Assembly: GCA_000531095.1 (NCBI GenBank)
Contig: HG799465.1
Span: 445,908-509,907 of the forward strand
DNA length: 64,000 bases
Direction of reading: 5' to 3'
Source of the DNA: Gemmata massiliana
Lineage (GTDB): Bacteria; Planctomycetota; Planctomycetia; Gemmatales; Gemmataceae
Shown piece after piece: positions 1 through 7,640 of this stretch (position 1 is the stretch's first letter; each line of letters begins with the position of its first letter). Both the position numbers and the translations under genes were made by a program. Below the pieces are notes generated by a model. That model was not told the origin of the DNA. It searched no databases and saw only the letters and a list, made by a program, of their open reading frames with translations.

Positions 1-82
1 CGGTGAGCTTGTGGAGCTTGTTGGCGGTTTCGATCCGAGGGTCGGGTACGTCCGCGAACACCGTGGTCAGTGCAAGGGGCAT
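1..82 (-). CDS. ISAs1-family transposase, N-terminal fragment (runs off the window)
   Basis: The first 27 codons read MPLALTTVFADVPDPR then IETANKLHKLT. The V(P)DPR motif followed by a basic, helix-forming stretch is the N-terminal signature of ISAs1/H-repeat DDE transposases (DDE_Tnp_1-associated domain). An AGGAGG ribosome binding site sits seven bases upstream of the ATG. The catalytic DDE part lies beyond base 1. It would mobilise the element whose tip is at about 156. Confidence 0.75.
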   Translation of the reverse strand, partial: MPLALTTVFADVPDPRIETANKLHKLT

Positions 83-156
83 CGGGCATCCTCCTGATAC
101 CCTCGGTGTAGACGTAAACGCCTATATCGTCAGCAGTTCATAGTGCGCACGCCCTG
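1..156. mobile_element. Right end of an ISAs1-type insertion sequence
   Basis: The window opens inside an insertion sequence. A transposase start lies at 82 on the minus strand. The sequence up to about 156 ends in GCCCTG; read outward-in this is CAGGGCGTGCGCAC, compatible with the CAGGG-type tips of ISAs1 elements. Immediately after it an unrelated reading frame begins without a start codon. The exact element end and the 8-10 bp target duplication are inferred, because the other end lies outside the window. Confidence 0.6.
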
Positions 157-836
157 CGCTGTACCCTCAGCGTTGCGACCTGTCACTCGGCGGCCAGTGG
201 CTGTCGTACTTCGCGCTGAAGACCGACTCGGCGTGGCCGGCGGGGGAAACGTACAACGCGGTTTCGCGGTTACCCTGGCTGAAGGCCCTGGCAGCGTGGC
301 GGGAGGCCGGGACGTGGAGCCGGGGGTACCATTTCGTGGCCGACACCAGTGTTTGGGACGTCGGTACCCCCACCGTCGGCGACGCGGCGGTTTGCAGGAC
401 GCTGCGCGGTATGGGGCGCACCGCACCAGCGCAGTTTGCAACAGAGCGCCGGCGGGGATGGCGAGAGGCGGCAGCGACCCGGGAGCGGGAGCCGGACGAC
501 GTGTGGGACGAGCGCCGGGAGGTAGTCATGGAGAAGGTCGCACCGGCCAGCCGCCACGTCGTACTCTCTGTGCGTGGTAAGTTCGAGGCGTTCCGGACGG
601 CACCCGATTTGTGGCCCCCGCACCCCGCCCCGTATGCGCTGACCCGGAGCGGCCGTGTTGAGACTCTGACGGGCGTGCAGTGGGCCGATTGGACCTACGA
701 GGGCCACTTGGCGACCGCGACGGGCCGGACGCTCCGAATCCTGGACACGCAGCGCGGTCGCGTGGTGAGTGAAACACGGCTGGCGGACGAGGAACCTCGG
801 CCGGGTCCGGCGCCCGAGTGGGCCAACGAGTGGTAA
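157..836 (+). pseudogene. 3' part of an unidentified gene truncated by the insertion sequence
   Basis: An open frame with no start codon begins at the insertion-sequence tip and runs to TAA at 834-836, about 225 codons. It contains WLSYFALKTDSAW, SRLPWLKALAAWREAGTW and later GVQWADWTYEGHLATATG, with protein-like composition and high-GC codon use. The first in-frame ATG is at 336, well inside the frame, so the original start lay left of the insertion. The middle is charged (many R and E), possibly a linker. I do not recognise the family. The 5' half should lie on the far side of the element. Confidence 0.6.
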
Positions 837-961
837 CGACGAATCACTCGAACAGATCCGAACCGTACTTCGCGGGCACTTATGGTGCGTTCGCCCTGTA
901 CACGGGATGCCCCGCTCCCTCGCGGTCGCGGCCCGGTGGTCGCTATGCGGATCACAAAACG

Positions 962-1007
962 AGCACGCGCGGTTTGCCCAGAAAACTCCGGACGAACCGC
1001 GCGTGCT
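962..1007. terminator. Bidirectional hairpin between convergent genes
   Basis: A perfect 13-bp stem (AGCACGCGCGGTT at 962-974 with its complement at 995-1007) with a 20-base loop. It lies between the truncated plus-strand frame ending at 836 and the minus-strand gene ending at 1049. There is no clear T-tract, so termination is inferred from position. Confidence 0.5.
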
Positions 1008-1048
1008 AACGACCGCGTGAAGGGTGTTCCGCTACCTCGGGCGCGGAA

Positions 1049-3204
1049 TTACTTCTCGACGGCCGGCACGTCCTGGAAGACGGCCTCGCTGTGGGTGACA
1101 GTGACCCCGTTCTGGCGGTAGGTCACCGACCCGTACTTGCGGAAGATTTTCAGGGCGCCGATCACTTTCCGGGCCACCTCTTCGTTCTGTTTCGCGTCGC
1201 CCCCCGGCGCGGCCGCGCGGAGACCGAAATCGACCCACGGGGCGGCCGTGTCGACCATCCCGGCCCAGTTGAAGTAGAACGCCGAGTCCGCGGTCTTGCG
1301 CGCGAACGGCGCGAGCCCGGACGCGAGCGGCGTTTCGGTCAGGAGCCGGTCGGCGTGGCCGCGCGACAGGGCCAGAACCGCGACTTTGTCCGAGAGCCCG
1401 CCGGTCGGCTGGAACTGCTCGTCCACCCCCAACCCGGCCGGGATCGGATAGTGCGCGAAAGTTCGTCCCCCCTTGGTCTCGACCTTCGGCCGCGGGATTT
1501 CAAACTCCGGAATCGACCCCGGCGGCGCCAGTTCCCGCGCCTTGCCCAGCAGCTTGTTGGCGCCCGCGAGGTACCCTTCCAGGGCCTTTTCGAGCTTCTC
1601 CCGGTCGCTCACCCCGACTACGATGCCGAACTCCGGCAGGGGCATCGGCCGGTCGGTCGGCAGCGCGGCGTGCCACTGCTTGCTGGACCACTTGGCGTCG
1701 AGGACCACGGCCTCCTGCCCGTCCGCGAGCGCCGGCAGCCAGAGCCGCTCGGTCACGTCGCTCAACTCTTGCAGCACCGGGTAAATCTCCTGGCGCACCG
1801 ACTTGATGATCGGCTCGGCGTCCGGCGCCTTGGCGATCGCGACCTTTTCGACGTGGCCCGCGATGATCTTGGCCCACTTGACCGCCGCCCGGTAGTCGTC
1901 GACCGTGGTGCCCGAGCGCCACACGGCCGCCATCAACGGGTCGCCACCGAGGTGGTTCAGCAGCGTGAGCGGGCGCGACTCGCCGGCCGCGGCGGGCGAG
2001 TAGTCGTGGGCGTAGGTCTCCCACCCGCGCGCGGTGCGGAAGCTGAACGAGGTCGCCGCGCCCGGCTTCGTGATGTCCTTGGCGATCGATTTCAGCAGCG
2101 CTTCGCCGTCTTTTTCGATCGCTTTCCGCACGTCGTCGGGCAGGTCCGCGTGTTCGAGCCCCGCCTTGAGCACGTCCCCGTAAGCCGTCACGTCTTCGGC
2201 GGTGACGCCGGTCGCGCGCCGGACCGCGGCGCTGGTGTAGCCGACGGCCGTCAGCGGCTTCCCGGCGAGTTCCGCCAGCGGCTTGAATTCCGGCAGCCCC
2301 GCGAGCTTGGGTCCGGGGCCGCCGAACTTGGCCAGTTGGTCGGTGGACGGGCCGACGGCGACCAGCAGATAGCCCTGACGCACCCCGATGGAGACGGTCA
2401 GTTTCAGCCCCTTGAGGTGCTTGATAAGCGGGGCGAACTCACCCTCCTTCTCCTCGAACATGGCGATCGGCACCTGGTCCCAGGGGATCAGCGACCCGTC
2501 GAGTTCGAGCACGAGGAACTCGTCCCCGTCCACCGTGGCGCGCTTCGACCGCCCTTTGAGGGGGGTGTCGGCGAGCGCCCCGGCGCGATCAGGTACGTGA
2601 GGTTGTACGCCCCGTCGACCTTGGCCGCGTCGCTCACCTTGAACCCGATCAGCAGCTCCGGAACCCGCACCCGCTCCGGGCGCTCGGCGAGCCCCTGGAG
2701 GACGATCCGAACACGGGCCGTGTTCGGGTCACCGCCTTGCCCCAACAGTTTCTGGAGAGCGGGGCCGTATCGCGCCCCGCCGGCGAGTTCCTGCCCCAAA
2801 GAGAGCAGGTCGCCCGTGCCGGCCCCGGTGGAGACGAAGACCTCGTGCGAGGCCGCGTCCAGCAAGAGCCCGAGCAGTTCGGCGTTGGCCGGCTCCGCCA
2901 GAAACGCCCGCAGCGCGGCCGCCTCGTTATTGCCCGGCTCGGAGAACTTCTCCATAGCCTTCTTGCGGAGGTCTTTCACGACCGGGTCGTTCCACAACTG
3001 CTGCCACGCGCGGCTGCGACCGAGCAGCTCGATCGTTTCGCCGAGCCGGAGGACCGAGTGGTAGGTCTCGGCGGTGGCAGGTACCTTGTGGAGTGCCGTG
3101 GTAGGGGCGGGGTCGGCGGCCCGCACCGGTCCCGTGGCGGCAACGGGGAGCGCGGCGGCGAGCGCGAAACAGAGCGGGATTCGGTAGCGCACGAAGGCGA
3201 ACAT
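1049..3204 (-). pseudogene. Secreted protein of unknown function, split by a one-base frameshift
   Basis: The N-terminal part (3204 down to about 2590) has a signal peptide (MFAFVRYRIPLCFALAAALP, cleavage near ATGPVRAA) and a helical region. The C-terminal part continues in another frame with DGDEFLVLELDG, SIGVRQGYLLVAVG and repeated alpha/beta segments to the stop at 1049. Adding one G in sense CTGATC near 2590 joins them smoothly as ...NLTYLDRAGALADTPLKG..., about 718 residues. An alternative start is 18 bases upstream (3222). The layout recalls large planctomycete secreted proteins of the DUF3352-like type, but I cannot name the family. The break may be a real mutation or a base-calling error. 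Confidence 0.6.
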
Positions 3205-3351
3205 TGTGAGGCCCCAAAACACGTCGGATTGGTACGGACCGGACGGGCGTCATTGTATCGGCCGACCGAGACGATCTCGTTCATAAAGTCCATTTTCTCT
3301 TCGGAGCGATCGACCGTGTGAACGACCGTGCCGCGTGCCCGCGTCAGATCT

Positions 3352-3636
3352 CTAAACGGTCGGCCGGAACGAGCACGTCGAGAGTGCTCCCGGGACCGAT
3401 CGACGACCGAACCACACGGCCCGGACGGGCGACGCGCGTGCGCCGCTACCTAGAGGGGCGAATCGCTCCTCCGTGATCGCAACCGGCGTTTTGGCGGTGA
3501 TGAATTCCCGCAGCGCGGGTGGCGTGTGTTTCAGATCGAACAACTTCAGGACGGCCGCTTCGATCATACCGTCCTGCTTCGGAACCGCGTCCCAAATGGA
3601 CACCATCAACACGAGACATAGTTTCGCTACGGCCAT
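3352..3636 (-). CDS. Possible small hypothetical protein
   Basis: A 94-codon frame with a start in GCC-ATG context. The first 60 residues look protein-like (MIEAAVLKLFDLKHTPPALR), while the last third is basic and low in information. No clear ribosome binding site and no recognised family. It may be a decayed remnant: it lies in a roughly 900-base stretch with an AT-rich island and palindromic repeats. Confidence 0.25.
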   Translation of the reverse strand: MAVAKLCLVLMVSIWDAVPKQDGMIEAAVLKLFDLKHTPPALREFITAKTPVAITEERFAPLGSGARASPVRAVWFGRRSVPGALSTCSFRPTV

Positions 3637-3669
3637 GCCACCAGTCCCTCGCCGTCAGTGCGGGCGCCC

Positions 3670-3760
3670 AATTGATATATTTTTGAAAGATTGATTAATC
3701 TCTCAATAAATAAATATACTTCCAATTGAAAATATAAACAAATAAATATCGCCACTGCTA
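3670..3760. other. AT-rich island
   Basis: About 90 bases dominated by A and T (runs such as TTGATATATTTTTGAAAG and AATAAATAAATATAC) inside otherwise GC-rich DNA. No gene. It could be a promoter-dense or curved region, or a trace of foreign DNA. Confidence 0.5.
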
Positions 3761-3823
3761 CGACTACTCGCCTTCGCGCTGAACGGGTTCCGAAAACAGA
3801 TGCTCTGCCCATTTGAGCTGCGG

Positions 3824-3850
3824 GCGCAGGGCGCGGTTTGCGCCCTGCGC
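3824..3850. repeat. Perfect 11-bp hairpin
   Basis: GCGCAGGGCGC at 3824-3834 pairs perfectly with 3840-3850 across a GGTTT loop. It is followed by AAATC rather than a T-tract, so it is not a typical rho-independent terminator. Confidence 0.5.
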
Positions 3851-3895
3851 AAATCAACTCGATTCGCTATGCTTTTATCGCGCATGCAGTTGTGA

Positions 3896-4036
3896 ACAAA
3901 TCTTGCTGTGTTGAATTGATGCGTTTGATTCTTGGTTTGGTGGCACAGACCTCTGATTTGTGGAGGCGCTCACACAGGCCAGAGGCCTGTGCCACGAACA
4001 CAAAACGCAAGTTTTCAACACAGCAAACAAATCTGT
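3896..4036. repeat. Imperfect long inverted repeat (MITE-like)
   Basis: The arms at 3896-3955 and 3980-4036 are imperfectly complementary over nearly 60 bases. They share TTGCTGTGTTGAA, TGCGTTT and GTGGCACAG-CCTCTG blocks around a 24-base centre. The core GTGGCACAGACCT recurs at 29744-29756, so part of it is dispersed. No coding sequence inside. Confidence 0.55.
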
Positions 4037-4128
4037 CACCGATTCCCTCGACGGTTCTGAAAACCGGGATTCGCACGAAATTCGTTCCGCGGTCAGCGTA
4101 TGATCCCCCTATCCGCGCGGACGACACC

Positions 4129-4917
4129 ATGACGCGAATTCACCACCTGAATTGTGGCACGCTGCACGCCCCACCGAACCCGGCCGCGTCGTGTCACTGT
4201 TTGCTCCTGGAAGACACGAACGGGCTGGCGCTCGTGGATACGGGAATCGGCCTCGCTGATGTGCGAAAGCCGCTCGAACGAATCGGGCAACCGCTCATCG
4301 ACATCGCCGGGTTCCAGTTTCACGAAGATCAAACGGCCATGCGCCGGGTCGAGGAACTCGGGTTCCGCCCGGTCGATGTTAAACACATTGTTGTGACGCA
4401 TTGCGATCCGGATCACACCGGGGGACTGGCCGACTTTCCGCACGCGACCGTTCACGTCGCAGCGGAAGAACAAGCGAACGTGGAAACGGGCCACTGGCGC
4501 TACTTGCCCGCGCACTTCGCGCACGGCGTTCGGTGGCGCACTCACGCGCCGAGTTCGGACGTGTGGTTCGGTTTGGAAGCCCGGCGCCTGGACCTCGGGT
4601 TCGCGTCCGAAGTGCTACTCGTGCCGCTGTTCGGGCACACGCTCGGGCACTGCGGGGTCGCTGTGCGACAAGGCGAGCACTGGGTGCTGCATGTGGGCGA
4701 TGCCTATTACCTGCGGGTCGAACTGGAACGCGATGACCACCCGGTATCGGCACTCACCACACAACGGGCGGACGATAACGCAAAGCGCGTCGCGAGTCTG
4801 GAACACCTCCGGCGGCTGGCACGCGATCACTTCCGCGACATCGATATGCTCGGTTACCACGACTTCGGCGAGTTTCCGCATTCACCCGAATCACCCGCTT
4901 CCCGAACAGCACCATGA
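4129..4917 (+). CDS. MBL-fold metallo-hydrolase
   Basis: A 262-residue metallo-beta-lactamase-fold protein. The metal-binding motif VVTHCDPDHTGGL (HxxxDH type) is near residue 88, a second His motif HTLGHCGVAV near 178, an Asp in HVGDAYYL, and a C-terminal His in MLGYHDFGEF. The N-terminus (HHLNCGTLHAPPNPAASCHCLLLED) resembles quorum-quenching-lactonase and glyoxalase-like MBL proteins. The ATG at 4129 begins the domain; longer in-frame starts would enter the repeat region. Its stop overlaps the next ATG (ATGA), so it is co-translated with the acetyltransferase gene. The substrate is unknown. Confidence 0.85.
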   Translation: MTRIHHLNCGTLHAPPNPAASCHCLLLEDTNGLALVDTGIGLADVRKPLERIGQPLIDIAGFQFHEDQTAMRRVEELGFRPVDVKHIVVTHCDPDHTGGLADFPHATVHVAAEEQANVETGHWRYLPAHFAHGVRWRTHAPSSDVWFGLEARRLDLGFASEVLLVPLFGHTLGHCGVAVRQGEHWVLHVGDAYYLRVELERDDHPVSALTTQRADDNAKRVASLEHLRRLARDHFRDIDMLGYHDFGEFPHSPESPASRTAP

Positions 4918-5807
4918 CGACAATCGTTCGCCCGGTTCGTGACACAGATCGGGCCGAGTGGCTGCGTATGCGGCACGCGCTCTGGCCGGAAGGAACGGCG
5001 GACGAACACGCTGCCGAGATCGCGGACTATTTAAGCGGCCGCCTCCCGACCGAGTCCGGGTTGCTTCTGGCGTCTGCGGTATTTGTGGCGGAACGAGCGA
5101 GCGACGGGTTGTGCGGGTTCCTGGAAGCGTCCATTCGGACGTGCGCGGAGGGGTGCGAAACCAATCGCGTGGGGTACGTTGAAGGCTGGTTCGTGGACCC
5201 GGATGCGCGCCGGCGCGGGATCGGGAAACAGCTCATTGCGGCGGCGGAAGAGTGGGCTGCCGGACGCGGGTGCCGGGAAATGGCATCGGACGCTTACGTC
5301 GAAAACACTGTCAGCCGCGACGCTCATCGCGCGCTCGGGTTCACCGAATCGTGCCGGCTGGCCCACTTCAGCAAAACATTAGCCGGCTCGACAAGCGCCG
5401 ACCGCGCGATCGGTCACCGGCTCACGTTACTGACGGTTGCCCGGACGTTCGCAGTGTGCAAGTTGCCAGTCGGTTGTGCAATTCCGGCGTGGGTGACTGC
5501 CGCAGAGGGCTTGTTCTCGATTACCCGAACCGCGGCTGAGTTTTCTATCGTGCGTGCAGAGGATGCGGTGCCCGAGGACGTGCAGTGCGAGCGCGACTGG
5601 CGGTGCTTGCGGGTCGCGGGCGCGATGCCGTTCGCGCTGGTTGGTGTACTGGCCGCGCTCGCGGTTCCGCTCGCCCATGCTGGCATAAGCGTGTTCGCCG
5701 TTTCGACCTTCGATACCGATTACCTTCTGCTAAAAGCCCGTGACTTCGAGAACGCGGCCCGGACGTTGCAAGCGGCCGGACACGTTGTTGAAGTCGCGGG
5801 CGAGTAA
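4914..5807 (+). CDS. AAC(6')-type GNAT acetyltransferase fused to an ACT domain
   Basis: Residues 1-155 form a GNAT N-acetyltransferase close to aminoglycoside 6'-N-acetyltransferases. Visible features are RHALWPEGT near the start, LEASIR, the acetyl-CoA site VDPDARRRGIGKQLI, ASDAYVENTVSRDAHRALGF and AHFSKTL. After a short linker, residues about 168-295 match the ACT_7 type of small-molecule-binding domain (LTLLTVARTFAVCKLP, LAHAGISVFAVSTFDTDYLLLK). Such ACT domains often stand alone. Function is inferred as acetylation of an amine, possibly gated by an amino acid; drug resistance cannot be assumed. It overlaps the upstream MBL gene by four bases. Confidence 0.85.
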   Translation: MTTIVRPVRDTDRAEWLRMRHALWPEGTADEHAAEIADYLSGRLPTESGLLLASAVFVAERASDGLCGFLEASIRTCAEGCETNRVGYVEGWFVDPDARRRGIGKQLIAAAEEWAAGRGCREMASDAYVENTVSRDAHRALGFTESCRLAHFSKTLAGSTSADRAIGHRLTLLTVARTFAVCKLPVGCAIPAWVTAAEGLFSITRTAAEFSIVRAEDAVPEDVQCERDWRCLRVAGAMPFALVGVLAALAVPLAHAGISVFAVSTFDTDYLLLKARDFENAARTLQAAGHVVEVAGE

Positions 5808-5822
5808 CTCATTCTCCGCGGT

Positions 5823-6647
5823 TTACTTGCAGTTCTTCTCCACGAACGCGCGGAACGACTTGTTCAGCGGGTCCGCGTCGTTCACGAACTGGATGATGAT
5901 CGTGTAGTGATTGCGTTCCTTGCACTTGACGAGTTCGGTCGGGCTTTCGGCCTTCTTCAGTGCCGCGTGCATGTCTTCGGCCATCTTGTCGAGTTGCGGG
6001 AAGTCGTTGTCCGCATACGCGATGAAGAACGGCGGGTGCTTGCCGGCCGCGTGGGTCAGCGGGGACGCGAGTTTGCACACCTTCTCGTCCTTGCCAAACG
6101 GCCCGTCGAACACCCTTTCGCCCGCAATAATCCGGTACACACCACTCAACGACGCGACGCCCTTAATCTCTTTCGGGGAATGCTTTTCCGCCTTGAGGTA
6201 CTGCTCGTCCGTCACGAGTAGCGACACGAGGTGCCCACCCGCGGAGTGTCCGCACAGGAAGAGTTGCTCCTGCTTGCCGCCGTACTTCGCGATGTTCTCG
6301 GCCGTCCATGCGAACGCCTTCGCCACGTCCTCGATGTGGCCCGGGTGCTGCACTTGGGGCGACAGGCGGTAGTTGCAGATCACGCACCCGATACCGTCGG
6401 CCGCGAGGGACTGACCGAGGGACGCATAGATGTTCTTGTTGCCGCTCTTCCAGCTCCCGCCGTGGACGAACAGCACGGTCGGGAAGTCCTTTTTGCCCTT
6501 CGGAACGTACACGTCGAGGACGTGTCGCGCCTTGTCTGCCCCTTTGTCCGTGCGGTACGCGATGTCGGCGTGCTTCTCGAACAGAGCCGATTTGTCGTCG
6601 GCCGGTGCGCTGACGCCCAGAGCCGCCAGCACCCACAGTACGTTCAT
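5823..6647 (-). CDS. Secreted alpha/beta hydrolase (esterase/lipase)
   Basis: A 274-residue carboxylesterase of the BD-FAE/hormone-sensitive-lipase type. The start at 6647 gives a short signal-like segment (MNVLWVLAALGVSAPA). The oxyanion motif HGGSW lies near residue 63, nucleophile GHSAGG near 135, and the C-terminal acid/His region contains AYADNDFPQ and KERNHYTI. A longer frame starts 54 bases upstream but lacks a signal peptide. It converges with the acetyltransferase gene. The substrate is unknown. Confidence 0.85.
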   Translation of the reverse strand: MNVLWVLAALGVSAPADDKSALFEKHADIAYRTDKGADKARHVLDVYVPKGKKDFPTVLFVHGGSWKSGNKNIYASLGQSLAADGIGCVICNYRLSPQVQHPGHIEDVAKAFAWTAENIAKYGGKQEQLFLCGHSAGGHLVSLLVTDEQYLKAEKHSPKEIKGVASLSGVYRIIAGERVFDGPFGKDEKVCKLASPLTHAAGKHPPFFIAYADNDFPQLDKMAEDMHAALKKAESPTELVKCKERNHYTIIIQFVNDADPLNKSFRAFVEKNCK

Positions 6648-6763
6648 CGCGCTCGCCTCGTCGTCGAGTAGGGAGTCCAACTGGTGGTAATTGTAGCGCA
6701 CGATACCTCTCGGTGCGATGAAAGCTCACACCGAGATTAGATTCGCTCACCGGCACGGCAGAT

Positions 6764-7117
6764 TCAGCCGGCGAACACGCGGGAGTAGACTTCTTCGTTG
6801 AACCCGACCACGAGTGTCCGACCGACGCGGGCCGTTGGTGCCCGCAGGTTGCCCGTCGGCCCCATCAGGCGCGCGAGGAGCGTCGCGTCGTCGGGGCGGT
6901 CGTTCTTCAAGTCGAACGTCTCGACCTTCGGCCCTTTCATCGCGATGAGCGTGTCGATCCCGTCGAGCAGCGCAAGCGCATCGTCCGCACTGTAGCGAAC
7001 TTTGGTCGCGTTCACGGTTTCGGTCACGGCCACGGACTGGTGCCCAAGGAACCCCTGGGCTTTCTGGCACGTCGTTCAGGCACGCCGTTCGTAAAGCCAT
7101 TCGATCTGTTTGGACAT
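6764..7117 (-). CDS. ArsC-family thioredoxin-fold selenoprotein (UGA read as selenocysteine)
   Basis: From ATG at 7117 the frame reads MSKQIEWLYERRA, then TGA at 7078-7076, then TTCQKAQGFLGHQ and on to the stop at 6764, 117 residues in all. The UGA falls where the first Cys of the redox CxxC motif belongs, giving UTTC. The C-terminus (LMGPTGNLRAPTARVG, LVVGFNEEVY) matches ArsC/Spx-like proteins, of which planctomycete members are known as (seleno)proteins. A GAGGG ribosome binding site precedes ATG 7117, and a bacterial-SECIS-like hairpin follows the UGA. A GTG at 7033 would give a protein without the active site. A nonsense mutation remains possible; selenocysteine machinery is not in this window. 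Confidence 0.8.
7042..7060 (-). promoter_or_regulatory. Putative bacterial SECIS hairpin
   Basis: Fifteen bases after the UGA the mRNA reads GCCCAGG-GGUU-CCUUGGGC: a 7-bp stem with one bulged U and an apical loop starting with GG. Loop G residues about 23-24 bases after UGA fit the published bacterial SECIS rules (short upper stem, G in the first two loop positions, 16-37 bases from UGA). Confidence 0.6.
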
Positions 7118-7140
7118 CGGTCCCTCTGGAGTGGAAATCG

Positions 7141-7171
7141 GAAAGCCCGCGAACGCCGTTCGCGGGCTTTC
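7141..7171. terminator. Strong palindromic hairpin
   Basis: GAAAGCCCGCGAAC at 7141-7154 pairs perfectly over 14 bp with 7158-7171 around a GCC loop. A-run and T-run ends make it terminator-like in either direction. It lies 24 bases upstream of the selenoprotein ATG, so it could also be a leader structure. Confidence 0.5.
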
Positions 7172-7553
7172 CTGTGTAACCGATTCGCCGGTCTACTTCT
7201 GAACCTGGTTCGCGGAACGCTCACGGCACCGCCGGGCGGCGCGCCCCTGCGCATGCAGGAGAACCACGACCGGCGGGGTTGTTCCAGGCTCCTGCATGCG
7301 CAGGGGCGCGCCGCCCGAAAGCGGTGCTGGAACAGCGTTCCCCGAGACGCATGGCGTAGCAATCGCTCGGACGACGCAACATCGTCCTGCTGCAAAGCAG
7401 CGAGCTAAAACCGTACCGAATCCGTTGTGGGCGTTGTAGCCGAGCGGAGAGCGAGGGCAAGCGGCAGAAGAACCTAACCCCCTAACCCCCTTCCCTAAGA
7501 AGGAAGGGGGAACAGAACCAAATACACAGACCACCAAACTTCAATCGGCGGTT
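7172..7553. other. Non-coding interval filled with palindromic repeats
   Basis: No gene recognised. It contains the long inverted repeat at 7214-7341 and the start of a REP-like cluster at 7481. Confidence 0.6.
7214..7341. repeat. Long inverted repeat with 29-bp perfect inner arms
   Basis: The segment at 7233-7261 is perfectly complementary to 7289-7317. Outside this the pairing continues imperfectly (GGAACGCT at 7214-7221 with AGCGTTCC at 7334-7341, GCACCGC with GCGGTGC). The 27-base centre is non-coding. It looks like a mobile palindromic element. Confidence 0.65.
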
Positions 7554-7640
7554 TTAAGCCCCTCTCCGCTTAGGGGAGGGGTTGGGGAGGGGTTGCCTTT
7601 GTTGCTCCCCCTTCCCTTTAGGGAGGGGGCCAGGGGGGTA
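7481..7640. repeat. Cluster of GGGGAGGG/CCCCTCCC REP-like palindromes
   Basis: Three short hairpins in a row: CCCCCTTCC with GGAAGGGGG (7486-7510), CCCCTCTCC with GGGGAGGGG (7559-7581) and CTCCCCCTTCCC with GGGAGGGGG (about 7605-7630). The phosphoesterase reading frame runs into this cluster before stopping. Confidence 0.6.

Larger units (their letters stand above)
3205..4128. other. Long mostly non-coding interval with repeats
   Basis: Between the secreted protein and the metallo-beta-lactamase gene. It contains one doubtful small frame (3352-3636), an AT-rich island (3670-3760), a perfect hairpin (3824-3850) and a larger imperfect inverted repeat (3896-4036). No RNA gene was recognised. 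Confidence 0.6.

Noticed and set aside
1091-3064. 657-codon plus-strand frame opposite the frameshifted secreted protein
   Set aside because: Shadow of GC-rich codons; composition is Arg/Pro-dominated and lacks any domain.
7214-7341. Integron attC or CRISPR-like unit
   Set aside because: A single palindrome with no spacers, integrase or repeat array.
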